Shown piece by piece: positions 27,701-39,277 of a stretch of 64,000 nt of DNA. The notes below the pieces were generated by a model. It was not told the origin of the DNA. It was given only the letters and a program-made list of their open reading frames with translations, and did not search any database. The position numbers and the translations under genes were made by a program. Where the stretch lies: contig OY365811.1 of the NCBI GenBank assembly GCA_959347315.1, forward strand, positions 40,442,946 to 40,506,945. Reading direction: 5' to 3'. The stretch comes from Bimastos eiseni (taxonomy: Eukaryota > Annelida > Clitellata > Crassiclitellata > Lumbricidae). Positions within the stretch are counted from its first letter, which is position 1; the number at the start of each line of letters is the position of its first letter.

Positions 27701-30700
27701 TAATATTTGAGACTCGAACTCGGTGCAACTCAATTCGTAAAACTCTGATTCAGCAGGAAATTGACGCTTGGTTCATATCTAATTTTTAATTGATACTCGG
27801 TTCATCCCAGTATCCACCGCAGCCTGGTTTCTTGGTTGTCCAATGGAATACGATTCAAACTACGATTTCACTGGAATAACCATCGACCGATGCCTTGTGA
27901 TTATGGCTGGCACTATAGAAGTCATGTTAGATTAGCATTACGATTGTTGATGAATGACATTTCATAGTTTCCATTGGGTAGGAATTGAATAGAAACAAAT
28001 TTTAATTGCTTATTTTTGGATTAAAATGGGTTCTGTTATGAGTTGAGTTAAACTTGATCAGTTTTCAGTTGGATTGAGTTTGGCCCAAATAGAAGTTTTG
28101 ATAAATTTTACTGGATCATGTTACTAATCAGTATTGCTGATGTTGAAAAAGAATGGTTTTTGTTAAATTAAATTCTAATGCTTTTGATTGGAATGTCATA
28201 ATTAATAGTTTTGAATCAGAATTCACAAGACTTGTTTGTGTGGTTCGTTTTAGAACTGATGCACAATGTAGTTTATTAGCAGATGTTAAAACTTAAAATT
28301 AAACTATTTTGCTGTTGAGAGTGTTCTTGACTTGAAGTATGAATTGCTGTCTTTAATTGTAAAATATGTTTCAATCTTCATTGCAGTCATGCAGACTGAG
28401 CAGCCTCTACTTGGATCCAACCGTTGCGGATTTCGGTTGTTTGGAGAAGGATTACATCGATCTAGAATGCCCTCCATCCTCCGATCCATACCCACCTCCT
28501 CACATCTGCGCCAGCATCTACCGAACATTGCTATCAGCCGTAGAATTGCTACGCCCAGACTCATTTGCGCTGTCCTCTCTGTGGCCAGAGTTAAAACCGG
28601 TTCTTGTGAATTACATGGAAGATGCGGGATTCCGCTACAGCGAGGCAAAGAACCGGTTTAAAAGTCATCTCAGACGGGTCGAAGCTAGAGAATGTTTCAG
28701 AAGCGGAAACTGGAAAATGTGGATGAACAATGCTGACACAGACAATGGTCTTGAAACAAGTAGTCCTAGGAAAAAGGAACAAAGAACGAGTAATGGGTTC
28801 GTCAAAAGCGTAAAGAAAGAACCAAAAGCGGATGGCAAAGGCAGCAAAAGGAAGCAAATCTCTGAGGATGAATATGGCATTATGTCGCACGGAAGCATCA
28901 GAGACTCTGCTTCGAGCGAGCAGGTGTCGAAAAAGATGCGTCTTGGTTGCGTTCCGCCTTCGAAGCACATCACGCTTCAGTCTGTGTTGGATGCGTCCGG
29001 TGACGTTGCAGGCGAGAGTGGTGGTGAGAATTCAACAGACAGTGGTGCTGTTTCAGAACATTCTTCAGGACCACGCAAGATGTCGGGCTCTGAAATGCGA
29101 CGACAGTCCCTGCTGGCGCGTAGGTATGTGTGGAACTCTTCCACTTCCATGTCGACTTCTTCAGCTTCCACTTCGAATTCTTGGAAATTCAACTCCATTG
29201 ACAGCCTTACTATGGGCAAATCCAACAAAGGGCTAACTCGTCAAGACAACGACGGCATTAGGAAGAATGTGGAGTTACTTTCCACGGGTGCTTGCTCGAA
29301 TAGCAGTGTTGGGAACTGTTCGAACTCCGGTTCATGTTCGTGCTCCTTGGCAGCAGGAAAATTGGATAAAAATTCGAATCTTCCTGTTGAATCTGCCAAC
29401 GCTTCTAATATGACAGACATCAACAGCAGTGTCATTGTAAATCCAAGTTCTTGTTCCAATGCTGTGAGTTTAAATGCTGAGGTTCCTAAGGCGAAGGGTC
29501 GAACTTCGGTTCTGGGTGGATGGGAGAGTAAATTTATGGCTTATTGCAGTTCGATTAGCGAGAGTGACGTAGAATTCGAGCAGTGTTTCGAAAGTTTAAC
29601 TGTGGCAACTACAAATGGGACAGATTCAGCTGTAGTTACTACAGATTCACCTGTAGTTACTAGCACATCGATTACTTCGGTTTCCTGTGCTAATACTCCT
29701 GTAAATATCGTTTCCTGTAAGACTTTTGCTAGTGAATCGAATCAGTCTCAGTTTCGCTTCTTGGAAAGTCTGTCTTCACTAAAAGTTGCCTGCGTATCTA
29801 AGAATCAAACTTCTTGCTCATCAAAGTCTTCAGAATGTCGGTTAAGAGATTCAAATACTTTGGGCGTGGTTGTGGATGATGCCGAGCCATCTGTGAGCAT
29901 TGTAATGGCAAGGCATGCTGTCAAGCCTAATCTTACAGCTGTTCTAGATTTTGGGCTTAATGGTTCTGCACCTGTTATGATTGACACATGTCAATCATCA
30001 ATCAAAGCAAGTACACCTGGTTCGAATAGTGCATATAATAGCGAAGTAGTCTCTTCTGGAAGCAAGGTAACACTAACAACAACGTTGGACGTTGAATCAT
30101 GTAGGAAATTTGAGCATTCCAGCGTCTTTGTCAGGACTAAGAATGAGCTTTCTGATGTTACAAGTGACTTTTCGGAAACCTCGGTTTCACCAGCTCTGTG
30201 CACCAGAAAAATCTCATCTGCAAGCATTCAATGGGACATTAGGCAGTCACGTGTGCATCTCATGTCCTCGAAGCTGAAGCATGAAACTATGGCAACAGAC
30301 ATGTTGTCTTCTGAGGACCCTGTAACTGCAGGTGTTGAGGCTCTCTCTCCCTCTCTCGCTTGCAGAATGGAAAAGCCTGTACCTCTTCCACCCGTCAACT
30401 CATTGACTCGGACTCTTACTGGATCATTTCTGAACGAAGCATTGAATGGCAAACTGGAAGTTGGATCAGCCTCATCCGTTTGCCCCAGAAATGGAGAATC
30501 GGATGTGACAACCACTAGTGTGTCCTTAGACTGTTGTTCCCATGCCTCTTCCAGGTCAGCTCATGTTTCCTTCACCTCTCTTCCTGGTGCGGCAACATCT
30601 GTTGTCGTGGCAACTGCCTCTGACGAATCCTCATCTTCAAAAGTCGTCAGCTCCCGTGTGCCGGTTATGTCTGTCGCAGAGGAAGCGAGGAGCATGTCTG

Positions 30701-33129
30701 TTGAGCCACAACCGGCCGTGCTTGCAGACAGCACAACCTATGCCATGGACAAGCTGGTGACAATTACCATGAGAGTCACACCACCTGGCACTGATGGTCC
30801 AGGCACTGTTACTCCGGAGTCAGTGGCATGCTTTCAGCAGACAGCTGTAGCAGACGAACTAAGTCAAACAGAAGAGTCCTCGCCCCATGACATCATCGCC
30901 GGTGTTAACAGGACATCTTTAGAAACTCCTGTATCGGACACTTTGCCGGTGTCATCTCAAAATGTGGTGGAAATGCTGGAAACGGTCGGTCAGAAGGTAA
31001 CGTGCCATAAGAAGAAACGTCACTCTGTCGACTTTGTGGAAAGACTATGGAAAATGCTCAGGCCAGACAGCAAGGCTAGTTCTTCCTCTAGCTCGCCGGA
31101 TCTGACAGGGATGAACGCGACCAAGGGAAACTATGGAATTGTGGATCATGAGAATGGGAGCACTATTGCAATGGATGCTGTAGTGACCGAAGACCTTATT
31201 GAGTCGTCAACATCACTGGAAACTTTAGGTAACATTGTTCTTGATGATCCACAAATCAATCTATTGGATTGCAGTTTGAGCAAAGCAGGTGTTTCGGAAA
31301 ATGCGCTGGTTGTCGGATTTCAGGATAGTTGCACAGAGAACGATGATTTGCACCAAAAACTCTCAGAGGCTGCTGATAATTTGCGTGATCTACAATCCGA
31401 TCAGATTTTTGGCATAATAGACTCTTCTTTGACCTTACAAACAGACGTTGGACACGTAGAGCTAATCGACGTAGCGACCGATTCTACGCCCGACTTAAAA
31501 ACAGATGGTATGAAAACTGAGCTTGTTGTTGACAGTCAGTTAATGGATATGTCTATGTTTAATGCACCGGATAACGAGCAACACCTGATGCTCTACAACA
31601 GCCTCAGACAAGAAAACGAGAGAAGCCAGGACAGCCACCACATGCTCGCTGTGCTACGCTTTGACGACTCGAAGGTTGCAGTGTCGCCCACAAATCTGTT
31701 TTATTATGAGAGAGCGTGTCCCGGAGTACGAGACATGTTGACCAATTGCAAACCTGACGAAGGAGATTTGTCTTGTGATAAGAAGGATGCGTTGAATTCG
31801 GGGCAGAGTTTGGTGGATGTTAAATCCTTGGCCAGTCTTTCGACCGTTCCGGATGTAGGTTCCGCAAGTGATGGGTTCCTGAAAAGGAAAGATGGTCTGG
31901 ATGATAGGCCTGAGATTCAAACTGAGCCAACCTGTGCTGATGAAAAGCTGAGGAGTGATGTTCCTGTTGTTCATGATTATTTTCTAATGGATCAGGAGTC
32001 GTCTGGGACCAGCTGTTGTAAGGGAGGTCAAGGTCTTGTAGGAGATGACTCTAACAAAGGTGAGGTTGCATGTATGGGAAATGTTGCCAGTGAAAAACAT
32101 TTGAACAATGATCAAAGCACTGGTGTTGAAAAGTTAAGCAAGGGTAGAAATCATGGTGCAGAAAACTTTAGCAAAGCTCAAGGTAGCATCGTGAAAAAAT
32201 CGGGCAACGTTCAAGACAACATAGAGAGAAAATCAGGAAAAGGTCAAAGTCCTCCAGGCGAAGGCCAGAGTCCCATTGAAGTAAGGCAGAGAAAGAATAA
32301 TCCCGGTGCTGGAGTTTTCTGCGATCTCTGTAGTAAATCCTTGAGTTCTGACCGCGCCTTCCGAATGCATCTCGTAAAACTCCACGGAATAGACATTGTA
32401 AACAAGCTTACACCAGAGGAGGCATACAGATGCCGCCTCTGCGACCTTCGCAGTAAGCTACTCTCCATTTGCATGTGTAAAAGCAAAAGCGACAAAACTG
32501 TCCGCTCTTCAGAAAAAGTCTCAAAGTCGAAGTTACCAGACAAACCTTCAGTCCTCCAGGACTCTTTGGAGAATGTTACCAGTTGCCGTAAGAAAGAAGT
32601 GAGACGTTGCAATGACCGAAAGGACTCGCCTGACGACAACAGTGGTCGTGATAGGTTAAGCCACGGAAATGTTGACCGATCTCACAATAGAGAAAGCAAT
32701 AGTCAAGGCAAAGAGAAAAAGAAAAGCAATTCACTGGATATTTCTGTTGCCAGTGGTTCGAAGGTCGGTGGTCGAAAGGACAATGTTGGTGTAGAGGGCA
32801 GCACTGAGCGCATGCCTCGAAAGCGTTGGATCTGTGGTACTAGAAAAAGTGCCAATGATTCTTCTGCATCTGTTGATAACAGACGTGGCACTCGTCAACC
32901 TTCGGGTGGTCTATCTAAAAAGCCTCTTTTTGTCGAAGAATATGGAGAGACGACGGATGTGTCTTTTCCGTCGGTTCCTAGGAGAAGCAATGCAAGGAAA
33001 TGCAATGCCGAAGTAGATTCTGGTCGAGTTAATGCTGCTATAGCCATATGCCCAAGCGTGGAAGGAATTGAGAACAGCTCACAGAAACGCTGGATGCTAA
33101 GAGACAGACTCAAGGGAAAAACAACATAG
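18717..33129 (+). CDS. ZNF292/RLF/ZNF654-family protein, one clear C2H2 finger
   Basis: Exons: 18717-18821, 20820-20968, 21349-21569, 22286(or 22283)-22497, 23812-23955, 24491-24634, 27359-27547 and 28387-33129. All phases agree and predict about 1,968 residues. The first about 500 residues follow the N-terminal helical region of vertebrate ZNF292/RLF, for example SEDVKNCVLFIVLEVARVLL, AFIESVENSDIVRLRVRLL and LSSLYLDPTVADF. About 1,100 Ser/Thr-rich, presumably disordered residues follow. There is one finger near residue 1700 (CDLC, 12 residues, then HLVKLH) and a CRLC...CMC remnant without histidines. Basic C-terminal stretches suggest nuclear location. Vertebrate relatives with many fingers act as transcription factors; DNA binding here is uncertain. 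The 18717 exon is the least certain, and more 5' exons are possible. Confidence 0.85.
19604..20709 (+). mobile_element. Non-autonomous hAT-like element with 8-bp target duplication
   Basis: The ends are CAGGGTTGATAAAAAT and, inverted, CAGGGTGGATTCGATTTAAA. They are flanked by identical CCGGTGTC at 19596-19603 and 20710-20717, the 8-bp duplication typical of hAT transposons. Subterminal regions are full of GATTTAAATC. No transposase frame is present. It contains a near-perfect palindrome at 20249-20305. It sits in the first intron of the ZNF292-like gene. Confidence 0.85.
20249..20305. repeat. 57-bp near-perfect palindrome inside the hAT element
   Basis: The 28-nt arms 20249-20276 and 20278-20305 differ at two positions and are separated by one base. 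The left arm starts AGTGGAGTCAATGGACACTT. It could form a cruciform or a hairpin RNA. Confidence 0.85.
22022..22085 (-). repeat. Fragment of the 42.4-kb TIR element
   Basis: AAAAGAGTCACCAGTGGTGGG and the next 40 bases match the inverted right end of the element at 42395-42725. The fragment lies in a ZNF292-like intron. Confidence 0.6.
22900..23100 (+). mobile_element. SINE family B copy (diverged)
   Basis: It has a degenerate B-box GAGTTCGAGCG, then GCTGCTGTGTAGGGACTTTG and AAGTCCTTAACTC, as in the copies at 5409 and 63080. Confidence 0.45.
23338..23435 (-). mobile_element. SINE family A fragment
   Basis: The plus strand reads GAGATGAGTCAAGTGG, TTGCCTTCCTTGCAGACAATTG and GGGCAACTTG, the reverse complement of the body of the 13971 copy. 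Confidence 0.7.
23500..23740 (+). mobile_element. LINE 3' end, decayed
   Basis: It contains TTGTTGGCCCTTCCCTCTGGAA (cf. GTTGGTCCCTCACTCTGGAA at about 582) and GGGACGCCTCCGAGTGGG, the degraded tail of the common LINE family. Confidence 0.5.
25440..27240 (+). mobile_element. RTE-clade (BovB-like) LINE ORF2 fragment, decayed
   Basis: It starts within the reverse transcriptase linker (ELEENERKGNTRSVFQ) and has a frameshift near 25616-25655. A 424-residue frame (25778-27052) follows, with reverse transcriptase motifs KSPGPDG, GTRDQIVNLR, FIDFTKAFD, GVRQGC and RYADD, then the RTE C-terminal part (YGCEAWT, CMRKLLRIPW). It is broken again after 27052, with a recognisable end to about 27240. The catalytic YADD is intact, but the 5' part and the endonuclease are gone. 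It lies in sense orientation in the sixth intron of the ZNF292-like gene. Confidence 0.85.
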
Positions 33130-35754
33130 AAGACAATGGCATGTATTTCAACAAAACAGTATATTTAATGTTTCAGGATATCTAGCAAAGGTTGTTTGCT
33201 GCTCAGCCGTTTGTTGGCTCTGGTGGCCTAAGCTAAGGGTGTAAGGGATATGAGGGATCGCCTTGAATGGCAAAGAGTTCTGGTATGAGCAGAGACTGTT
33301 GCTTTGTGGGACCTCTTAGTGAGTCCTTTGCTCACAATTGCTCAGTGCCATTGATTGATGCTTTATCATTAGATAATGGTGCTTAAGAAGTGCATAATAA
33401 TAATAATGATAATAATTGACCTGTTACAACTCTGACAGTGCTAGATTGGGTTAACATAATAACATATTATTTTGGGTACCTGGAGACATGAGTTTCGGCT
33501 GGGGTGCACTATTCGCAGACCTTCCATGCCACTGGAAATCAGGTGGGGTTCTGTTTGGAACTTTTATTATTCTTGCAAGCATGTTTGGGTGATATTAATT
33601 TCCAAGTAACTTGCACAGAATTTGAACAAAACCTTTGTCTCAGTTGCCCATAATCGTCTTTGGTATATGATTACCTATTTTATCCTAATGCACAGGATAT
33701 TCCTAATACAACTTTCAGTTTAAGGTTTTTCCTGTTAACTTGCACAATTTGATGATCATTTTGTTATTGTAACAAAGTTTGACCACTTTTTGTTACCATA
33801 ATGCACAAGAATATTCCTAATACAACTTTCCATTGGGTAGGACACTGCGACTTCAGTTTACGATAATTACTTTGTCCTGTTATTTGGTACAAAGTTTTTG
33901 ATGACACAGTTAGCATTTAGTTTAGTTAAATCTTCTTAATAAATTCCCTTGAATGCCCGAGGCAATTCTGCACGGTATGTCAATATATTTCTCATTACTG
34001 GTTTTAATGGACCAATCATAGAAAGAAATTAAAGGCAGTAACTCATGGATGCTTTTGGAAAGGTGTTGGAATAAAGCCTTTCATAAACGTAAATAGTTGT
34101 CGATTTCTATGGTGTAGTTTGAAGTTTGTAATTTTGGGGAATACTGTGTGACCATAACGTGTGTAGGACTACACATGCTATGGGTTTGCCACCTTTTTAG
34201 TATTACAGTACAAATTCAGTTTCAGTTAATAAGATTTTCTGTTTATTGGACCAAAGGGAACTAGTTCAATTTTGATATTGTTTAGTAATATTATGTAAAC
34301 AAAGCTACTGGTTTTCGACTAATTGTTTTTGCTATTATGTGATATTATCATTTTTAGTGCATATTGTAAAGAAGATTGTCAAATTAGTTTGTGGTGGTTA
34401 TAATTATTTATGAACGGATTCTGCTGTCAAGCGAGCTGCCTTGGAAATTATTTTGCAGTTCAGTTTACTGTTGAAGGTTATGAGTATAAGGGATTTGATA
34501 GACACGGTCGTTTCGTTGTTTTATCAGTCTAAGCCTAGGTGTAATTTATGTTACACTGAGTTTTACTAATTGTTTTTATTTTATAGAACTTTTCTGGTGT
34601 GATTATTAGAACATTATATTTGACATAGTTGATTAGTATTGGCCTACTGTCATCGACAATATCGAGACCATCATTATCGCAACATGCAAGATGATGCAGG
34701 CGTACAAAGGAAAGCTAGACAGAAAGAAGTAATAGCTTAATAAGATTTGATTAATTACTTACACGTCTAAGAAGTTTTGGGAGTCTTTCTTGGAGGTATG
34801 AGCTCTATCCGTAAACATTGGAGGTAATACAATACAACTTGTCTCTAATTTTTGAACTTACCCTTTTACTGCTTTCTTTTTTGAAAGATGACATTCAATA
34901 GGTCGTATTGAATTTCAGATTATTGTCTGTAATGACTGATAATATTTCATCAGGGTCTTCAATGTAACTTAATGGTGATGTCGTCCGGAGTAGCCCTGCT
35001 CGTTTGACTTTCTGAGCAGCGAAAATTCCCTAGAAGGCAACAGCGTTGTAGCGTTGAATAGTGATGAGCTGGTAGAGGAAAGTCGTCTCCCTCTTTTCCC
35101 CAGTGACGGCGCTCAGTTTGTGTCCCAGTTCTGTGTTAATTATTATCGTCATTATTTTCTTTGATTACGTTGTCTGGACGTCATCTAGGACCAGCGTAAT
35201 AGATTTCTTGTGGTAGTAAAAACCTGATCATAATGTTGATTTTTTAAATATTTATTTCTATAACAGCGCCGATTTATAAAGTGCCGTAAAAGCGGCCCTA
35301 ACCACTATAGGTTCGCCGTACAACCTAAATATATTAAAATCAATGATCTTATATATTAGATCAGTGGGTGGTACTGGTGTACAGTTGTATTTGTCACCGA
35401 GAACGTTCGCAGTATGACGTCACAGTGTTTGGTGACGTCTAATCATGAGTCTTGGTGAATATATAGCAAATGTCTCGAAGTTTGACAATGTTTATATTCT
35501 TATTCCCGAATACGGGGAACCGGAGTATGGGTCAGAAAAATCAGATATCACTGTACTATGGTGTATGGTGCTTATAATCGGCTGTACAGTTTATTGGTAG
35601 AAATGCCACGTGAACAACACTATAGGATTATTTGAATCGCAAAACTCGCAATATCGCTCAAGCTTTGAACGAGGGGAAATAACCTATGTTGCTTGAAACT
35701 GAATGTATATAGGCGCTTCATAAGTGGTACGCTGCTGCGTGTGTTCCTATCTAA
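33130..35754. other. 3' UTR and intergenic region
   Basis: The 3' UTR of the ZNF292-like gene should begin here. AATAAA at 33938-33943 is a possible polyadenylation signal. A SINE B fragment lies at about 33290-33420. No coding exon was found. Confidence 0.45.
33290..33420 (+). mobile_element. SINE family B fragment
   Basis: It carries GGGACCTCTTAGTGAGTCC and GCTCACAATTGCTCAGTGCC, then ends in an (ATA/AAT)n tail. Confidence 0.5.
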
Positions 35755-35926
35755 ATGGGACAGGCGAATGCTAAGACTATCAAAAGAAAGGGTTTACGGC
35801 GACGTAGTCTTACGAATGACGACATATCAAAAGTGGCAACACCCAGCGAACAGGAAGAACCGGATCCGATTACCGTCAACATTTCAGGAAGAAAGTACTC
35901 GCTTACAGACGCCCACTGGGTCCTAG
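35755..35926 (+). CDS. Probable first coding exon of an unknown gene
   Basis: ATG opens MGQANAKTIKRKGLRRRSL and runs 57 codons to a CTAG/GTAGGA donor, just before an in-frame stop. Gly2 and the following basic run would suit N-myristoylation and membrane attachment. The last part, ITVNISGRKYSLTDAHWVL, looks like folded-domain sequence, but I do not recognise it. I found no following exon in the window; it could also be a degenerate fragment. Confidence 0.4.
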
Positions 35927-36181
35927 GTAGGAATAATTAGTCTCGGTGATTGTATAGTTAATGCATTTACAGATTTAAATAGCGACATCGTTGGAGAGAG
36001 ACTTAGCAGAGGCGTTCCCGAATTAGCGTAAAAAACCGGGAGCAAAGCTAATTTTATTGGTCTTATTGGTATTTTTTGTTGCTCAACTATCTGAAGCTTA
36101 CTTCGACGGAAATGTAGGCCTACCACAATGTCAGTAGAAAAATTCCGATGCAATATATGCGAGTGTGACACTGTGTGTGCG

Positions 36182-36183
36182 TT

Positions 36184-36215
<32 letters not shown>

Positions 36216-36240
36216 GTATGTATGTATGTAGTATGTACGG
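36182..36240. repeat. (GTAT)n microsatellite
   Basis: Tandem GTAT copies with interspersed GTAGTATG. Confidence 0.9.
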
Positions 36241-36289
36241 TGTGTAGGCTTACGCGTATCATTTCGTCGTCATCATCATCCTGGCACCT

Positions 36290-37235
36290 GGCGTTCTCGG
36301 AGGCGTGAGTGCAATCAGTCCATATCTATGGCTGATCCAATCCTATGTGCACTGTCTTGCTAGAAAGCTAACAGATGCGGTCCGACTCATGCCAGATTCT
36401 ATTGCTGCTCTAGCTTCTTGGATGTCGTCAGATGGGCTCCGTCTCAACGCTACCAAGACCACATAATTATATATCTGGCTAGGCACCCGTCAACAGTTGG
36501 CCAAAATCGACCTCAATGCGCTCTCAGTTAGGTTTCCTTCATTCACATTCAGCACCTCTGTTTGAGATTTGGGAGTGGTCCTGGTTCAGGAACTCTCTTT
36601 CACTAAGCACATCAATGGGATCACCTGTGCATGCTAATGCCAGTTGCACCAGATGAGTGTTGTCACTCTTTCCACTGCTGCTGCCTCCACTCTTGTCCAT
36701 GCTTTCATCCTAAACCGTCTGGACTGCTTTCCTCAGTCTCGTCTTCTCTGCCTTGAGCGCGTCCTTCGTGCGGCGGCGCGACTGATTGGTGGCCTTCATA
36801 AATTTGCCCGGTCTCTGATTATATGGGAGACACGTTGCATTGGCTCTCTTCTGTCATCGTATGCATTTCAAATTATGTTCTTTGGTCTGGAGCTGTCTGT
36901 TGGGTTGGGCTCCGCCGCTCCAGTCTAGGCCTACTTGCAATCCCTTCTTGTTCCTGTCACAGCATGTCTGGGTCGCAGACCTTTATGCGTTCAACCTCTC
37001 AACATAGTCTCCTTGTATCTTTTGGTCGCACATCCTTGGCTCAATCCATGGCGTTCGCCGTTGCTGGCCCCAGAGCGTGGAACGGTCTCCCTTTGCCCTT
37101 TGGTCATTCACTCCATTCCTAGCTAGGATACTATCTGAGGTTTTTCATCGACACCTTAATTAAGACTGTTATTTTTGCTCTGGCCTGGATCGGGAACGCC
37201 TCTGAGTAGTCGTCTTGATGAGGCGCTATATTAAG
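36290..37235 (+). mobile_element. LINE fragment, CR1/Jockey-like, decayed
   Basis: Broken frames give SWMSSDGLRLNATKT, WLGTRQQLAKID, DLGVVLVQELSFTKHI, FILNRLDCFPQSRL and FAVAGPRAWNGLPL. This is the end of the reverse transcriptase and its C-terminal extension. It closes with GCCTCTGAGTAGTCGTC, TTGATGAGGCGCTATA and a GATA-rich microsatellite. It is the longest copy of the family whose tails are scattered through the window. Confidence 0.8.
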
Positions 37236-37929
37236 TCCATATCGATGGATAGACAGACAGATAGATAGATAATGTTTCCTAACAACATAAATGCAAACAT
37301 TATAAAGTACAGTTTATATGCGTGTCTATATAGATATGTCCGATGATCTTCGGCCCTTGGAACGAGAAACAAGAGTGAATAGAATCGGTGATGTACTGGT
37401 TCGAGAGAACACATCTCTTCGACTGAAAATAGCAAAACTCTCTGAAATGGCAAGTTCATGCAAAATTCATTCATTCATTGATTCAAACATGTTTAGGCCT
37501 ATAGACCGTCTATAATGACTAGCGCCAGTGGTTAAAGATGCCGGATCTGCGGGATCTCCAAATAATTATAAATTTCGCAACTTAAGCTTAATTCAGTATG
37601 GGTTTAGAATCTGTTACAGATTAGTATCGCTATATATTTCCTATTCGGATAAGCTTAAAAAACATGTGTGTAATAAGGTGCGTATGGTTGAGTTTTCAAT
37701 TTTGAAAGAAAACGTGTATTTCGGTGGTTTTTCTCATCTGTTGGGTGTCGGATCTCACGGTTGAGGTTTAATGGATCTCAGATTCTAGGTTCCAGATCTC
37801 AGATTCGGCGGGATCCTGCTGAATTTAACCACTGTATAGCGCACTTTCAATTCCACTGCTTGCAGTTCAGCAGTGCCAGCCCCACGCCTGGATAAAGGAG
37901 GAGGAGGGCGACGCTATTGATATTTGTCA

Positions 37930-38300
37930 TCGCACAGCGTCGTTAAACTACAACTACCACCTGGGGACAAGCGCAGCGCCAAAGGGAACCTGTTTCGGAG
38001 CGAGGGGCCAGCCACAGAGAAGGCACGATTTTGTTTAGTAGTTGAGCGGGAAAATGGAACGACTAGTAGGAATAGGCCTCGCTCAGTAGAGCGGAGAAAG
38101 CGGAGAGAGGGGCGACCCGGTGTACTTAATATTAGAATGTCATTGGTCGCGAAGATAAGCAGAGGCGAGACCCAGCAAGGACCGTCAGACCAAAGCGATG
38201 ATACGGTACGAGATTCGCTGCTGGAATGGCAGGGCAGTGAAGAACATCCAACATACAGATTGAGAAATGGCCAAATTTCGGAATGCGCCCGACAAGACGT
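37930..38300 (-). mobile_element. 5'-truncated LINE end
   Basis: On the minus strand it reads QQRISYRIIAL, the same region as LQHRISYRIISL in the 298-700 copy, with the DNA reading GCGAATCTCGTACCGTATCA. Confidence 0.6.
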
Positions 38301-38594
38301 GCGGCTCAGTCTCGATCCTTTGCTTCAATGTTTTATCTAGCCCCACTACAATGACATATGATGATGAGTGTTTAATCTGGTTCCAGGACGATAACATGTT
38401 CGGTATTTTATTTAGCTCCACATCAGTCAGGATAACGGTCGTGTGTCCGTCCTGGATAAAAAGATCGATGGTCTCTGGGTTTCGCAGGAGCAAAGAATCT
38501 CCACAGTCAGCGTGCAAACTGACAACTGTAAATATAGTAATAATAATTATACGTGTGACTACTTTCAAGAACTATAATAGACATAATGATGTAA

Positions 38595-38760
38595 TGTAAG
38601 GTAAATCTTAGAAAATTTCTAATCGTCCACTGGGAGGTTATTCACCCAAGCAAGGCCGCAATTGCCAGGCTTCTTGTTTCGTTCGGGTGCCAGGTCAATA
38701 TTCGGGGATGTCAAACTGAAACGTGGAGCTTGCTGTATACTCACGCAACATCAGCGAAAT
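38595..38760. repeat. Dispersed repeat copy 1
   Basis: GTAAATCTTAGAAAATTTC, then CCAGGCTTCTTGTTTCGTTC. It matches the copy about 390 bp downstream in the same orientation. Confidence 0.55.
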
Positions 38761-38929
38761 ATCATACGAATTCGATCACGTCTTTCTATATTCGCAGGTA
38801 TTTCACTCAAAACTGAAAATATTTCTCTTTTCACAAATCTTATCCCGATTCCTACACTTCTCTTTATACCTCGCTAGGCGTCCGTCTTGTACTAACCGTA
38901 TGCTCAATACCCGACTTTTATAAAATAAG

Positions 38930-39240
38930 TGGACACCCGTAGTAATGATGTACTGTAATGTAATATAATGTACTGTAATGTAAATCTTAGAAAGTTTCTC
39001 AGCGCCCACAAATTTAAGCCACGTCAGGGAGACCAGCTTATTCACCGGCGATATGCCAAAGCAAGTCCGCAATAGGACGGCCAAGTTTCTCGTTTCGTTC
39101 CGGCGCGTAGTAAAGATCCGGGTGGGGTGTCAAGAGGAGTACATGGGATCTGTATATCTGTCTGTCCAACTCATCTTCTTGTCTATCGTTGACTTCGTTC
39201 TGTGTATTCTTTACCCTGTGCCCTATTATGTACTTGCAGT
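38930..39240. repeat. Dispersed repeat copy 2, abutting the ADK-like gene
   Basis: TACTGTAATG repeats lead into GTAAATCTTAGAAAGTTTC, GCGCCCACAAATTTAAGCC and GCCAAGTTTCTCGTTTCGTT. The open frame of the kinase runs upstream through this repeat by chance. Confidence 0.55.
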
Positions 39241-39277
39241 CGGTCAGATGCATCAGATCCTTATTCCGTCGAGTAAT